A stretch of 64,000 bases of DNA from Termitidicoccus mucosus. GTDB taxonomy: Bacteria; Verrucomicrobiota; Verrucomicrobiia; Opitutales; Opitutaceae. The stretch lies in the NCBI RefSeq assembly GCF_038725785.1, contig NZ_CP109796.1, forward strand, positions 868,001 through 932,000, read 5' to 3'. A program made the translations under genes and the position numbers. Every line of letters starts with the position of its first letter. Position 1 is the stretch's first letter. The notes beneath the pieces are model-generated. The model saw only the letters and a list, made by a program, of their open reading frames with translations, searched no databases and was not told the DNA's origin. Of this stretch, positions 42,363 to 51,057 are shown in pieces.

Positions 42363-43805
42363 TCATGGTTGCGTCGGGGGCTCGGTTTCGGGCGGGGTCG
42401 GCTGGTCGATGGGCGGTGGCGCGGTCTGTTCCACGGGGGGCTGCGCGTCGGGGGCGGGCGGGGCTCCCGGCACCACGCCGGGAGCGACGGGCAATGCGGG
42501 TGCGGGCGTCGCGGGAGGACGGAAGGCTTCCGACACGGTCGGCGCGGTGCCGGGCGGCGGAGTCAGGCGGCTGGCGCGGGCGGCGGCCAGCGCCTCGGGA
42601 GAACCGGGCTCGGGTTCGTCCGCCTTCCGTCCGTCGGCGGTTTCGGCGGCCGCGGACTCGGCGGAGTGCACGGCCTCGGGCTTGAACGCGAGGACGAGGC
42701 GGAAGGTCGTGATGCCGTTGCGCGAGGTCTGGTCCTCGATGGCGACGGACGCGAGCTCGGGCGTGGCGTTGAGCGTGGCGCGATAGGCGAGCAGGTCGTT
42801 GGGGACGTTGGTGCGGGCCTGCACTTCGAGCGTGTAGAGGTCGCGCGTGGTCACGCGGGTGTAAAGCACGGAGCGCGGGCGCTTCGCCTTCACGAGGTCG
42901 ATCATCTCGAAGGGCAGCAGGCGTTTCGTGGAGATGTCCTCGACGCGGGTGGCGAGCGCGTTGGCCTGGTCGATCTGGGCGACATAGGGGGCCTGCTCGA
43001 TCACGATTTTCTGCCGGACTTTTTCCCACATGCCCGTGCCGGCGATGGCGGCCTCCAGAAAAAGCGCAAAGGCGAGCGCGGCGAGGCCACCGACAAACAC
43101 GCGCCAGAGGAGCAGGTCGCGGCGGCGGTCGCGGCGGCGAAGCGCGATCTCGTCCTTGTCGCGCACGTCGAGCGCGTCGAGTTCGTCGCGCGTGAAGGCG
43201 GAGGCGAGCTGGCCGGCGCGGAAAACATAGCCGGCATCGGAATCGTCGAGGTTGACCGAGCCGTTGTCGTCGGTCGCGGCGATCTCGACTTCCTCGATGC
43301 AAAGCGACTCGCCCGCCTCGCGCAGCAATTCCTCGCGCAGCGTGTCGCGCGCGCGCGGGCCGGCATCGCCGGGCGGCAGCGTCCGCGTCAGCACGGCGGA
43401 AGGCGCGTCGGCCGCGTCGCGCCAGTGGATCGCCGTCATCGTAGTGGCGGTGGTGAGGATGACGGTGGTGGCGGATTTGACCTGCGCGCCGAGAAGGGCG
43501 GCAAACGCGGGCAGCACGACCTCGGCGCCCGCCCACGATTCGGTCTTGTCGCCGGGGAAGCGCTTGCGGTAGGCGGCAAAGACGAGGGCGTGCCGGGCCC
43601 CGGGCCGGTGGTGGTGGCCGTGATACATTTGCGCGAGCGGAAACGGCGCCATGGCCTCGAGGGCGAGCGCGATTTCGGCGGCGGCATCGGCGGGGGACGC
43701 CCCGGGAGTGACGGGCACGGCGCGCACGAAAAACTGGTCGTCGGGGAGCAGCACCGCGCGGGGAGGCGGGGGTTTGAGGGAGAATTTCAGCGAGGGAAGT
43801 CGCAT
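42363..43805 (-). CDS. GspL/PilN-like secretion protein
   Basis: 480 residues from ATG 43805. The N-terminal half is a divergent actin-like domain (VILTTATTMTAIHW and following). A membrane helix near 227-254 (LLLWRVFVGGLAALAFALFLEAAIAG) is followed by a coiled coil and a small ferredoxin-like domain (LAYRATLNATPELASVAIEDQT). The last 100 residues are Pro/Ala-rich. Position after gspK and before a GspM-like gene supports GspL, though sequence alone cannot separate GspL from PilM-PilN fusions. It starts four bases from the end of gspK. Confidence 0.7.
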   Translation of the reverse strand: MRLPSLKFSLKPPPPRAVLLPDDQFFVRAVPVTPGASPADAAAEIALALEAMAPFPLAQMYHGHHHRPGARHALVFAAYRKRFPGDKTESWAGAEVVLPAFAALLGAQVKSATTVILTTATTMTAIHWRDAADAPSAVLTRTLPPGDAGPRARDTLREELLREAGESLCIEEVEIAATDDNGSVNLDDSDAGYVFRAGQLASAFTRDELDALDVRDKDEIALRRRDRRRDLLLWRVFVGGLAALAFALFLEAAIAGTGMWEKVRQKIVIEQAPYVAQIDQANALATRVEDISTKRLLPFEMIDLVKAKRPRSVLYTRVTTRDLYTLEVQARTNVPNDLLAYRATLNATPELASVAIEDQTSRNGITTFRLVLAFKPEAVHSAESAAAETADGRKADEPEPGSPEALAAARASRLTPPPGTAPTVSEAFRPPATPAPALPVAPGVVPGAPPAPDAQPPVEQTAPPPIDQPTPPETEPPTQP

Positions 43806-43809
43806 GGGT

Positions 43810-45312
43810 TTACTGGATGCGCGGGGCAAGAAGGGTGTCGTCTGCAGCGGCGTTGTCGATGGCGGATGCGCTAGGAATCACATCATTTTCGCGGATTTCC
43901 AAGAACGTATATGGGTAGTTCAGATCCGTGGTGGTGGCCGCGCTGGCGGCGGCGGAGGTTCCGCCCGACGCGACGCCGGTGGCGGAGCGTCCGGTGGCGG
44001 TGTTGGCGCCGGCGGCGGCGGGGTTGCCTGCCGAGGCGCCGGAGTTGGCGTCGCCGGAAGCCGCCGCGGCCGTCTCGGCGGTCTCGGTCCAGGATTTCGG
44101 CGGCGCGGCGCCTTTCGGCGGGGCCACGAGGACGTTGAGACGGTAAACCGACTCGCCTTCGCGCACGGTCACGATGATGCGGAGGGCCTTGATTTCAACC
44201 CCCAGGGACATGGCGAGGGAGTTGCCCCCGAGGAGGGTGCCGATTTCGTCGGTGCTGGTGAAATAACCGGCGGCGCCGCCCGCGCGGTTGTCGGCGCCGC
44301 TGAGGAAGTCGTCGAGCGAGCGCTGCTGCTGGCGGGTGGTGTCGAGGTCGCCGAGCGCGGCCAGGAGATCCGGAGGGGCGGCGTTGATGTTCGGGTTGTC
44401 GTAGCTGAAAAGCGAGAAGGTGGCGGCGAAGCGGTGCCAGAGTTCGTTGCGATTGCCGTGCTCGTCATAAAACACCTCGCGCGCGTAGTCGATGGAGGCG
44501 AGTTCGTCGAAGGACTGGAAGCTGCGTCCGGGCGGCGCGAAGGGGATTTCGTCGCGCTCATAATCCTCGGGCTGCGGCGCGCCGGCGGCCGAGGGGATGT
44601 AATCGGGACGCATCCAACTGAGGAGCGCGTCGGCCAGCTTCTCGGCGTCGTTTTGCGAGAGCTCCCAGGACTTGAAGAGGTTGACCAGCGTGGTGGGCTC
44701 GACGTTGGGCAGGGACAGCTTCCCGCTTTCGTCCACAAAGGTGATTTCGACGGTGCGCCCCTCGGCGGGCGCGTAGGCGGCGAAGCCGAGCGGATCGCCC
44801 CACCCTTCCGCCGGGCTATGGAGCGCGCCGATGGTGGCGCGAAAATCCTCCAGCACGGCAAGCGTGGTCTCGAGTGCGGAATAGGCTTCGAGCCGCAAGT
44901 GGGAGGCGTCGTTGGCGCGGACCTCGACGAGCAGGTCGTTGGACGCCTTTTCGATGAAGAGCGTCATCGCCAGGCCGACCACGACCAGAGTGATGAGCAC
45001 GAGCACAAGGATGGAGGCGCGCGCGGCGCGCGGAATTTTCGATTTTCGATTTTCGATTCTCGATTGGGGCGCTGCCGCGCCGGAGGCTGGCGTGGCGTTT
45101 TCCTGCGTGTCGCAACTATAATATTTCCGATTAACAGTGGCGCGGCAGCGCCGGTAGGGCGAAGCCTCCGGCTGCGCCGCGGCTCGGCGGGGACGCCTCG
45201 CCCTACCATTTGGGCGAAGGTTGAGGGGAAATACCATATCACCACGCGCGCCCTCCTCGGCGCGGCAGCGGCCCAATCGTCCATCGTAAATCTGAAATCG
45301 TAAATCCCTCAT
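43810..45312 (-). CDS. gspK: General secretion pathway protein K, with repeat-derived leader
   Basis: 500 residues from ATG 45312, whose ATGA overlaps the gspJ stop. The first 95 or so residues come from a nested palindromic element, ending in SRIENRKSKI; the true pseudopilin helix follows: SILVLVLITLVVVGLAMTLFIEKA. The GspK alpha domain then reads WELSQNDAEKLADALLSWMRPD, with a typical DELASIDYAREVFYDEHGN and SYDNPNINAAPPDLLAALGD. The C-terminus is Ala/Gly/Thr-rich. GspK caps the pseudopilus tip. No closer start codon exists between the element and the helix, so the long leader seems real. Confidence 0.85.
   Translation of the reverse strand: MRDLRFQIYDGRLGRCRAEEGARGDMVFPLNLRPNGRARRPRRAAAQPEASPYRRCRATVNRKYYSCDTQENATPASGAAAPQSRIENRKSKIPRAARASILVLVLITLVVVGLAMTLFIEKASNDLLVEVRANDASHLRLEAYSALETTLAVLEDFRATIGALHSPAEGWGDPLGFAAYAPAEGRTVEITFVDESGKLSLPNVEPTTLVNLFKSWELSQNDAEKLADALLSWMRPDYIPSAAGAPQPEDYERDEIPFAPPGRSFQSFDELASIDYAREVFYDEHGNRNELWHRFAATFSLFSYDNPNINAAPPDLLAALGDLDTTRQQQRSLDDFLSGADNRAGGAAGYFTSTDEIGTLLGGNSLAMSLGVEIKALRIIVTVREGESVYRLNVLVAPPKGAAPPKSWTETAETAAAASGDANSGASAGNPAAAGANTATGRSATGVASGGTSAAASAATTTDLNYPYTFLEIRENDVIPSASAIDNAAADDTLLAPRIQ
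45033..45308. repeat. Nested palindromic element in the gspK leader
   Basis: Outer arms: GATTTTCGATTCTCGATTGG followed by GGCGCTGCCGCGCC (45033-45081), against the inverse GGCGCGGCAGCGGCCCAATC with GTAAATCTGAAATCGTAAAT (45259-45307). Inside lie another GGCGCGGCAGCGCC copy at 45140 and a complete GTAGGGCGA element at 45154-45206. The whole is open in the gspK frame. Confidence 0.92.
45154..45206. repeat. Palindromic element, GTAGGGCGA family, copy 2
   Basis: Bounded by GTAGGGCGA and TCGCCCTAC. The right half is identical to the purL element at 8809-8868; the left half differs in length. It is inserted inside the larger element, showing that the families are laid down at different times. Confidence 0.92.
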
Positions 45313-45986
45313 AGCATGGGCTGTCCCTGGCCGAGGCTGGGCAGGTTGACGACCGTCTCGATGGTGCGGCCGGAGTAGGCGAAAGTGAACTTGAGGCGTT
45401 GCGGCACGAGGCCGGCGCCGTTGGCGTCCTTCTGGAACGTGGTCTCGGTTTTCCAGTTTTTGAACTCGGTGTCGTAATAAAGGTAACTCATCGCGGTCAC
45501 GAGCGGCGAGATGACCGTCTCGCGCGGCGCGTCGTCGGCGAAGTTGATCTCCAGGCGCGAATGCCAGAGCAGCACGAGCCCGGCGCCGTCGCGCACGGCC
45601 AGCGAGCACACGACGTTGGGCAGCGGACGCTGCGGCCACGCGCAAAGGCGGCTGCCGCCGGAAAATTCGCAGGTGAGCAGTTCCTCGGTCGCGCCGGTCG
45701 GCAGGCGCACTTCCTTCACGGCGGGCGCGGTGGCGGTCGAGAGCACGGCGGGCGGCAGGACGGCGCGCGCCAGTTCGCGTTCGACAAAGCGCGTGACATT
45801 GCGCGTGTGGAGTTCGAAGAGGCGCAGGTCGCTGTTGCGTCCCCACAGCTCGCCCATCGAAAGCACGAGCATGTTCATGCCCACAAAGACCAGCGCCGCG
45901 ATGGCGACCGCCACGAGGATTTCAAGCAGGGTGAAGGCGCGGCGGGATCGGAGAGAGTGGAGGCGCGGCGCGGGCTTTTTTTTCAT
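45309..45986 (-). CDS. gspJ: General secretion pathway protein J
   Basis: 225 residues. Short basic leader, then the prepilin site RRA|FTLLEILVAVAIAALVF with Ala rather than Gly at -1. The minor pseudopilin body includes WGRNSDLRLFELHTRNVTRFVERELARAVLPP and FYDTEF-like YLYYDTEFKNWKTETTF, matching GspJ. It forms part of the pseudopilus tip with H, I and K. The start overlaps gspI by four bases. Confidence 0.85.
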   Translation of the reverse strand: MKKKPAPRLHSLRSRRAFTLLEILVAVAIAALVFVGMNMLVLSMGELWGRNSDLRLFELHTRNVTRFVERELARAVLPPAVLSTATAPAVKEVRLPTGATEELLTCEFSGGSRLCAWPQRPLPNVVCSLAVRDGAGLVLLWHSRLEINFADDAPRETVISPLVTAMSYLYYDTEFKNWKTETTFQKDANGAGLVPQRLKFTFAYSGRTIETVVNLPSLGQGQPML

Positions 45987-46738
45987 CGCCGTCCTCCCTG
46001 GTTTTGCGAGGCGGGATTATTTCTGCCGCCGCCTTGGTTTTTGCCACCGCCCTGGCCCTGATTTTTGCCGCCGGAGTTCTTGCCGCCGCCTTTGCCCGAG
46101 CCACCGTTGCTGCCGCCGGCGACGCCGCTGCTCATGCCGGAACCGAAGCCGGAGAGGGGCGATGTGATCTGCATGTCGAGAATCCGCTGGCGCGTCTCCG
46201 CCCGCAACGCCTCGCGGTCGGCCGGTTGCGACCAGGTCGGGCGCAGCAGGCGGAACGTTTCCACAACGGTGCGCGCCGGGCTTTCTTTGGCGGCCTCGAT
46301 CTCGCAAGTGAAGGTGACGAGGAACAAATCCGCCGTCTCGGTCGGCTCGACCTCGGCCTTCCATTTCACGCGTCCGCCGTCCGCCCCCTCGAAATCCGCG
46401 CCGGCCAGCGCCGCGTCGAGGCTGCCCTCGGCCAGCAGCATCTCGCGGGCGAACCGCACGTCGAGTTCGCCCGCCGGGCCGCGTCCGGCGACCTCGTAGG
46501 CGGTGAGGATGTTGAGGTAGGATGCGACCAGCACGACCGCCATTGTCGCGAAAATCGCCAGCGCGACGAGCACCTCGATCATGGTGAAGGCGCGGTGAAT
46601 TTTCGATTTTCGATTCTCGATTCTCGATTGATGGCGCTGCCGCGCCAAAGGATTTGCCGGATCAGACAGATCGGACGGATGCGTTTTGGCGCGGCAGCGC
46701 CCCAATCGAGAATCGAGAATCGAAAATCGAAAATTCAC
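45983..46738 (-). CDS. gspI: General secretion pathway protein I, with repeat-derived leader
   Basis: 251 residues from GTG 46738, whose GTGA overlaps the gspH stop; AAGGAGGAGG lies just upstream. The first 49 residues are encoded by a palindromic element and end in SRIENRKSKIHRA, followed by the prepilin-type helix FTMIEVLVALAIFATMAVVLV. The body includes LVTFTCEIEAAKESPARTVVETFRL. The last 55 residues are a Gly/Asn/Gln/Lys tail (GGSNGGSGKGGGKNSGG and so on), unusual for GspI. Leader length is far beyond the normal 6 to 10 residues, but it is removed on cleavage. Confidence 0.85.
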   Translation of the reverse strand: MNFRFSILDSRLGRCRAKTHPSDLSDPANPLARQRHQSRIENRKSKIHRAFTMIEVLVALAIFATMAVVLVASYLNILTAYEVAGRGPAGELDVRFAREMLLAEGSLDAALAGADFEGADGGRVKWKAEVEPTETADLFLVTFTCEIEAAKESPARTVVETFRLLRPTWSQPADREALRAETRQRILDMQITSPLSGFGSGMSSGVAGGSNGGSGKGGGKNSGGKNQGQGGGKNQGGGRNNPASQNQGGRR

Positions 46739-46743
46739 CGCGC
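46590..46743. repeat. Palindromic element in the gspI leader
   Basis: The arms GCGCGGTGAATTTTCGATTT and the inverse AAATCGAAAATTCACCGCGC are perfect and close a 154-base unit that also contains GGCGCTGCCGCGCC pairs. It extends from just upstream of the GTG start into the codons directly before the cleavage site, and leaves the frame open. The inner arms match those of 45033-45308. Confidence 0.93.
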
Positions 46744-47484
46744 CTCCTCCTTTACCAGCACCTGCGCGCAGGTCCACGGGTCGATGTCGAGCACCAAGGG
46801 CTCCGAGCCGCCCGCGCGCAGTTGCGCGCGGAATGGCGTGCAGGTGCCGTCACCGTAAAACGTGACCGACGCCAGCGTGGCCGTCTCCATCAAGGCGCCG
46901 CCGACCAGAATGGTGCTGTTGCCTTTTTGCGTCGTAAGAAAATCGCAGACCACCATCGCGACGTTCGCGGCGGAGGCCGCATTGTTGCCCCCGCCACCCC
47001 CGCCGCTTCCGGCGCTCGCAGCGCCGCCGCCGGCGGCCGTTTTTGCCACGCCAAACGGATAGCGCGTCTCGCCGCCTTCCCATGTCGCCACGAGCGCGGA
47101 AGGTTCTTCGTTCCCGCCCTTGGCGAAACGCAGCGTCACCTCGCGCCCGGACAGGAGCGCCTGTTTGCGACAGCCGTTGACCGCCTGCCAAAACACCTCC
47201 TCAGACGAAGGCGGCTTGGAATCGGAGATGCTCACCGCCCCCACGATAAACACGCCCGTGATCATTCCGATAAGCGCGATGACGAGGAGGATTTCGAGCA
47301 GGGTGAAAGCCGCGCGTCCTCGCCCGCCCCGCAGATGGAGGGGAAAACGTCGGGCCTGACCTTGCGTCAGGCCGCGCCGGAGAGGAAACGCCTCGGTTTT
47401 AGTCGAAGTGCGATGGCCCCACACGCGCACGCGGCCTGACGCAAGGTCAGGCCCGACAAGAAAGCTGGAGCGCGCCGTGGTCAC
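46735..47484 (-). CDS. gspH: General secretion pathway protein H, with repeat-derived leader
   Basis: 249 residues from GTG 47484, five bases past the gspG stop. The first 59 residues contain the coding product of a palindromic element (FLVGPDLASGRVRVWG and the later RRGLTQGQARR), then RGRAA|FTLLEILLVIALIGMITGVF with Ala at -1. The mature part has WQAVNGCRKQALLSGREVTLRFA, then a Gly/Ala loop (GGGAASAGSGGGGGG), and ASVTFYGDGTCTPFRAQL at the C-terminus, the typical GspH fold. Start choice is less certain because no strong Shine-Dalgarno precedes it. Confidence 0.82.
   Translation of the reverse strand: MTTARSSFLVGPDLASGRVRVWGHRTSTKTEAFPLRRGLTQGQARRFPLHLRGGRGRAAFTLLEILLVIALIGMITGVFIVGAVSISDSKPPSSEEVFWQAVNGCRKQALLSGREVTLRFAKGGNEEPSALVATWEGGETRYPFGVAKTAAGGGAASAGSGGGGGGNNAASAANVAMVVCDFLTTQKGNSTILVGGALMETATLASVTFYGDGTCTPFRAQLRAGGSEPLVLDIDPWTCAQVLVKEEAR
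47349..47457. repeat. Palindromic element in the gspH leader (GTCGGGCCTGACCTTGCGTC family)
   Basis: The arms GTCGGGCCTGACCTTGCGTC and the inverse GACGCAAGGTCAGGCCCGAC are perfect, with the pair extended inward by AGGCCGCG/CGCGGCCT. 109 bases, inside the gspH frame upstream of the prepilin cleavage site. Confidence 0.93.
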
Positions 47485-47488
47485 GGAA

Positions 47489-47980
47489 TCACTGCACCGC
47501 CTGGCTGGCCGGGCCGGCTGACCAGTTTCCGATATCATCCGCGGTGCCGTCCTGCCCGTCCGGGCCTTTCGACCACACGTCGTAGCCGGTCCGGTTGCGC
47601 ACACCGGGGAACCGGTATTGGTAGGCGTTCTTCCACGGATCGAGCGGGATGTTGTCGCCCGTGATATAGGGGCCGCGCCAGCGGTCGGCCTTGTCCGCCG
47701 GGGACGTGATGAGCGCCTGCAACCCCTCGGCCGTGCTCGGGTAGTTGCCCATGTGCGTGCGGTAGGACTGGAGCGGCACTTGCAGGCTTTGGGTGACAAA
47801 CAGCCGCGCAGTGTCCTCCTGCGAACTGCCGAAGATCCGGTCCACATTGGTGATGGCCAGCGCGACAAGCATGCCGAGGATGGCCACGGCCAGCAGGATT
47901 TCGAGCAGCGTGAACCCGCGCGAATCCCGGCGGGCGGCGCGGCGGATGGATTGGGAGGAGAAGCGTGTTCGGGGAGTCAT
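47489..47980 (-). CDS. gspG: Major pseudopilin GspG
   Basis: 163 residues from ATG 47980. Canonical leader and site: RRDSRG|FTLLEILLAVAILGMLVALAI, with Gly at -1 and Glu at +5. The calcium-binding C-terminal part is complete: SYRTHMGNYPSTAEGLQALI, RWRGPYITGDNIPLDPWKNAYQYRFPG and SKGPDGQDGTADDIGNW. GspG forms the pseudopilus shaft. It is the first gene of the operon; gspC, D, E, F and the prepilin peptidase are not in this window. Confidence 0.95.
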   Translation of the reverse strand: MTPRTRFSSQSIRRAARRDSRGFTLLEILLAVAILGMLVALAITNVDRIFGSSQEDTARLFVTQSLQVPLQSYRTHMGNYPSTAEGLQALITSPADKADRWRGPYITGDNIPLDPWKNAYQYRFPGVRNRTGYDVWSKGPDGQDGTADDIGNWSAGPASQAVQ

Positions 47981-47992
47981 GAGGAAGGAAAT

Positions 47993-48027
47993 AAAAAACC
48001 TCGCGCGCCCGTTGTCGAGCGCGCGCA
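47993..48027 (-). terminator. Probable terminator after the AraC-type gene
   Basis: Read on the minus strand, the stem GCGCGCG / CGCGCGC with a short loop is followed by AGG and TTTTTTAT. It lies between the AraC-type regulator and gspG, both transcribed leftwards. Confidence 0.7.
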
Positions 48028-48138
48028 AAGGTCGACGGAGTATGACGCCCGGCCACGCCGGCAGGCTACAACCCGGATCACATTCCTCCCCAAAAACTCT
48101 TTTTCTTTGTTCTTTATCTTGGAGGACTGCCGTTTCGC

Positions 48139-49227
48139 TCACCGCCGCAACCCGCTCGGAGGCACGCCATGCACGGCCTTGAAGCAGCGCGAAAAATGCA
48201 GCGGATCGGCAAAACCCACATGCTGCGCGGCCTCCTTGACCAAACCGCGTCCGTCCATCAAAAATTCCGCCGCCAGATTCATCTTCCGGCGCAGCAGATA
48301 CTGATACGGGCTGATGCCCTGAAACCGCCGGAAAAGCCGGCACACGCTCGACCCGTCCAGCCGCGCCGCCGCCGCGATGTCGTCGAGCGACGCCAGCCGT
48401 TCCGCCTGCCCGTCGATGAGCGCCTTGCAGCGCAGGAAATTCTCCCTCGAAGCCGCGCCCGCCCGCCCCGCCCCGCCGCCGCGCGGCATCGCATCGGCGA
48501 TTTTCAGCAGCAACAAATCAAACAGCACCCCGCAAATCTCCGCCGCTCGCGCCCCCGGGCGTTCGCCCTCGCGCAACAAATCCTCCATCACGCTGCGCAC
48601 CTCGCCGCGCGCCGCCAGCACGCGCACCCGGTCCGCCGCCAGCCCCGCGCCCGCCAGCCGCGCGAGCGCCGGCGCGCCCGCCAGACACAGGAAATATTTT
48701 ACCAACGGAGCATCCGCGTCGGTCTCAAGCTCGCAGCGCGTCGTGCGCCGGCAGACAAAGATGCTCCCCGGCCCCAGCCGATGCCGCGCCCCGCCTCCCA
48801 TGCGCACGCGCCCCGTCCCCTCCACCACGTATTCGATCACATGATACGCGAATGAGGTGCGGTCGAGATGGTAGTCGGGGTTGCAATGCTCGCGGCCGCC
48901 CAGCGCCAGGCCCCGCGCCTTCTCCCGCGCCGCCGGGCTTTGCGGCAGGTGCAGGAAAAAGTAGCGCGACCGCGGCTGCGAAACCTGCGGCGAAAGCAGC
49001 CCCCGCGCCGCCATGCGGTCGGCGCGGGATGCCGGCGCGCCGCCCCGTGGCGGTGGCGCCACCGCCTGCCGCCCCCGCGGTCGCGCGCCGCGCCGCTCGT
49101 TTTCCTCCGGCTCCGCGCCTGCGCCATGCCTTGCCGGACGCTGTTCCATTTTCATGCCCGCAAGGTTTATTCCCATCCATTGCCTAATCCAGCCAATATT
49201 ATCCATGTCTCTGCCGTTTATCTCCAT
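48139..49227 (-). CDS. AraC-family transcriptional regulator
   Basis: Up to 362 residues; ATG 49227 gives the longest form, and starts at 49206 or later are possible because the first 70 residues are basic and low in complexity. The middle has a cupin sensor (YHLDRTSFAYHVIEYVVEGTGRVRMGG, then LGPGSIFVCRR). The C-terminal 100 residues hold two helix-turn-helix motifs: LDDIAAAARLDGSSVCRLFRRFQGISPYQYLLRRKM and VKEAAQHVGFADPLHFSRCFKAVHGVPPSGLR. Divergent from the sugar-isomerase gene 121 bases away, whose regulator it probably is. Confidence 0.88.
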   Translation of the reverse strand: MEINGRDMDNIGWIRQWMGINLAGMKMEQRPARHGAGAEPEENERRGARPRGRQAVAPPPRGGAPASRADRMAARGLLSPQVSQPRSRYFFLHLPQSPAAREKARGLALGGREHCNPDYHLDRTSFAYHVIEYVVEGTGRVRMGGGARHRLGPGSIFVCRRTTRCELETDADAPLVKYFLCLAGAPALARLAGAGLAADRVRVLAARGEVRSVMEDLLREGERPGARAAEICGVLFDLLLLKIADAMPRGGGAGRAGAASRENFLRCKALIDGQAERLASLDDIAAAARLDGSSVCRLFRRFQGISPYQYLLRRKMNLAAEFLMDGRGLVKEAAQHVGFADPLHFSRCFKAVHGVPPSGLRR

Positions 49228-49348
49228 TTCAAACCGCCTTGATTACTGGTAGTCTATGCGCTTCACCTCGCCGCCTCACGATCCGTTATCCGTCAATTTT
49301 ATCTATCCCCTGCCCTTCCCTCATCCGTTTTTCTTCCGACCCGAAACC

Positions 49349-51007
49349 ATGAAAAAATCCAAGCCCGCTCCCAAATCGAAAAAGCCCGCCAAGGCCAAAA
49401 CCATCGTGCTCGTCGCCAGCGGCGACCTGCGCCAGTCCGCCAATGAAACCTGCTGGCCCGCGCAGGCCGCCATGGAAAAACAGCTCGCCCAGGCTGTCGC
49501 CTCGCTCGGCGGCAAACTCGTCCGCGCGCATCCGTACAAGCCCGCGCTCAAGCACGGCTTCATCGCCTCCCAGAAGGAAGGTCTGGAAGTCTTCGCCAAA
49601 ATCGACCCGAAGGCCCCCGTCATCGTCGCCGAATCCGTCTGGCAATACTCGCACCACGTGCTTCCCGGCCTCATCACCCACCAGGGGCCGATCCTGACCG
49701 TCGCCAACTGGTCGGGCCAGTGGCCCGGCCTCGTCGGCATGCTCAACCTCAACGGCGGCCTCACCAAGGCCGGCGTGAAATACTCCACGCTCTGGAGCGA
49801 AAACTTCGACGACGCCTACTTCCTCGGCAAACTCTCCGAGTGGCTCTCCACCGGCGTTTGCAGGCACAAGACCGCCCACGTCCGCTCGCTCGCCAAGTGC
49901 GCTGTCCCGTCAAAAGCCCGCGTCCTGGCCAGAAAAATCGCCGCCGACCTGCGCACGAAAAAATCCATCATCGGCGTGTTCGACGAGGGCTGCATGGGCA
50001 TGTATAACGCCATCATCCCCGACGAACTCCTCTTCCAGACCGGCGTTTACAAGGAGCGCCTTTCGCAGTCCGCCCTCTACTACGCCGCCACGCAGGTGTC
50101 CGACGACGAGGCCCGGGCCGTGTTCGACTGGTATAAACAAAAAGGCTTCACCTTCCACTTCGGCACCGACGAGGAGAACGAGCTGACCGAGGCGCAAGTC
50201 CTCCAGCAGTGCAAGATGTATGTCGCCGCCTGCCGCATCGCCGACGAGTTCGGCTGCGAGGCCATCGGCATCCAATACCAGCAGGGCCTCAAGGATCTCA
50301 TCCCCGCCTCCGACCTCGTCGAAGGCACGCTCAACAGCTCCGACCGACCGCCGGTCAAAAACACCGCCGGCCAGGTCATCCGCGCCGGCGACCCCATCAC
50401 GCATTTCAATGAGGTGGACGAATGCGCCGGGCTCGACGGCCTCCTCACCAACCGCGTCCACAAGGCCCTTGGCCAGCCCGTGGAAAACACGCTCCACGAC
50501 CTGCGCTGGGGCGATTGGGACAAGAGCGGCACGACCGACGACTACGTGTGGGTTTACCTCATCTCCGGTGCCGCTCCCGCCGAGCACCACATCGGCGGCT
50601 GGGCCGGCAGCGACGGCCACCGCCAGGACAAGATGTATTTCCGTCTCGGCGGCGCGACCCTCCGCGGCATCGCCAAGCCCGGCGAAATCGTCTGGAGCCG
50701 CATCTTCGTGGAAGGCGGCAAGCTCAAGATGGACCTCGGCCGCGCCAAGGTCGTGAAGCTCCCCGACGAGGAGACGCAGCGCCGCTGGGACGCCACCTCA
50801 AAGGTCTGGCCCATCATGCACGCCGTGACCTACGGGGTGACCCGCGACCAGATGATGGCCCGGCACAAGGCCAACCATATCCAGGTCGCCTACGCGAAGA
50901 GCGCGAGGGACGCCGACCTCGCGATGTATGCCAAGGCCGCCCTCGCCGCCGAACTCGGCCTCGAAGTCAGCCTCTGCGGCACCAAGGCCGACGGAAAAGT
51001 GTTCTGA
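49349..51007 (+). CDS. L-fucose/L-arabinose isomerase-family protein
   Basis: 552 residues from ATG 49349, following a basic Lys/Pro start. The fold of the FucI/AraA superfamily is recognisable from [76 protein letters not shown], and the C-terminal [12 protein letters not shown] region with metal-binding candidates. The FDEGCMGM segment corresponds to the catalytic Glu strand of FucI. It would interconvert a deoxy- or pentose aldose and ketose. Substrate is not certain; the link to a rhamnosidase-like gene and a sulfatase suggests use of plant or algal sugars. Confidence 0.75.
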   Translation: MKKSKPAPKSKKPAKAKTIVLVASGDLRQSANETCWPAQAAMEKQLAQAVASLGGKLVRAHPYKPALKHGFIASQKEGLEVFAKIDPKAPVIVAESVWQYSHHVLPGLITHQGPILTVANWSGQWPGLVGMLNLNGGLTKAGVKYSTLWSENFDDAYFLGKLSEWLSTGVCRHKTAHVRSLAKCAVPSKARVLARKIAADLRTKKSIIGVFDEGCMGMYNAIIPDELLFQTGVYKERLSQSALYYAATQVSDDEARAVFDWYKQKGFTFHFGTDEENELTEAQVLQQCKMYVAACRIADEFGCEAIGIQYQQGLKDLIPASDLVEGTLNSSDRPPVKNTAGQVIRAGDPITHFNEVDECAGLDGLLTNRVHKALGQPVENTLHDLRWGDWDKSGTTDDYVWVYLISGAAPAEHHIGGWAGSDGHRQDKMYFRLGGATLRGIAKPGEIVWSRIFVEGGKLKMDLGRAKVVKLPDEETQRRWDATSKVWPIMHAVTYGVTRDQMMARHKANHIQVAYAKSARDADLAMYAKAALAAELGLEVSLCGTKADGKVF

Positions 51008-51057
51008 ACCGGCGGCGAACCGCAGTTCTCGACAGAACCAACCTTGACCCAAAACGA

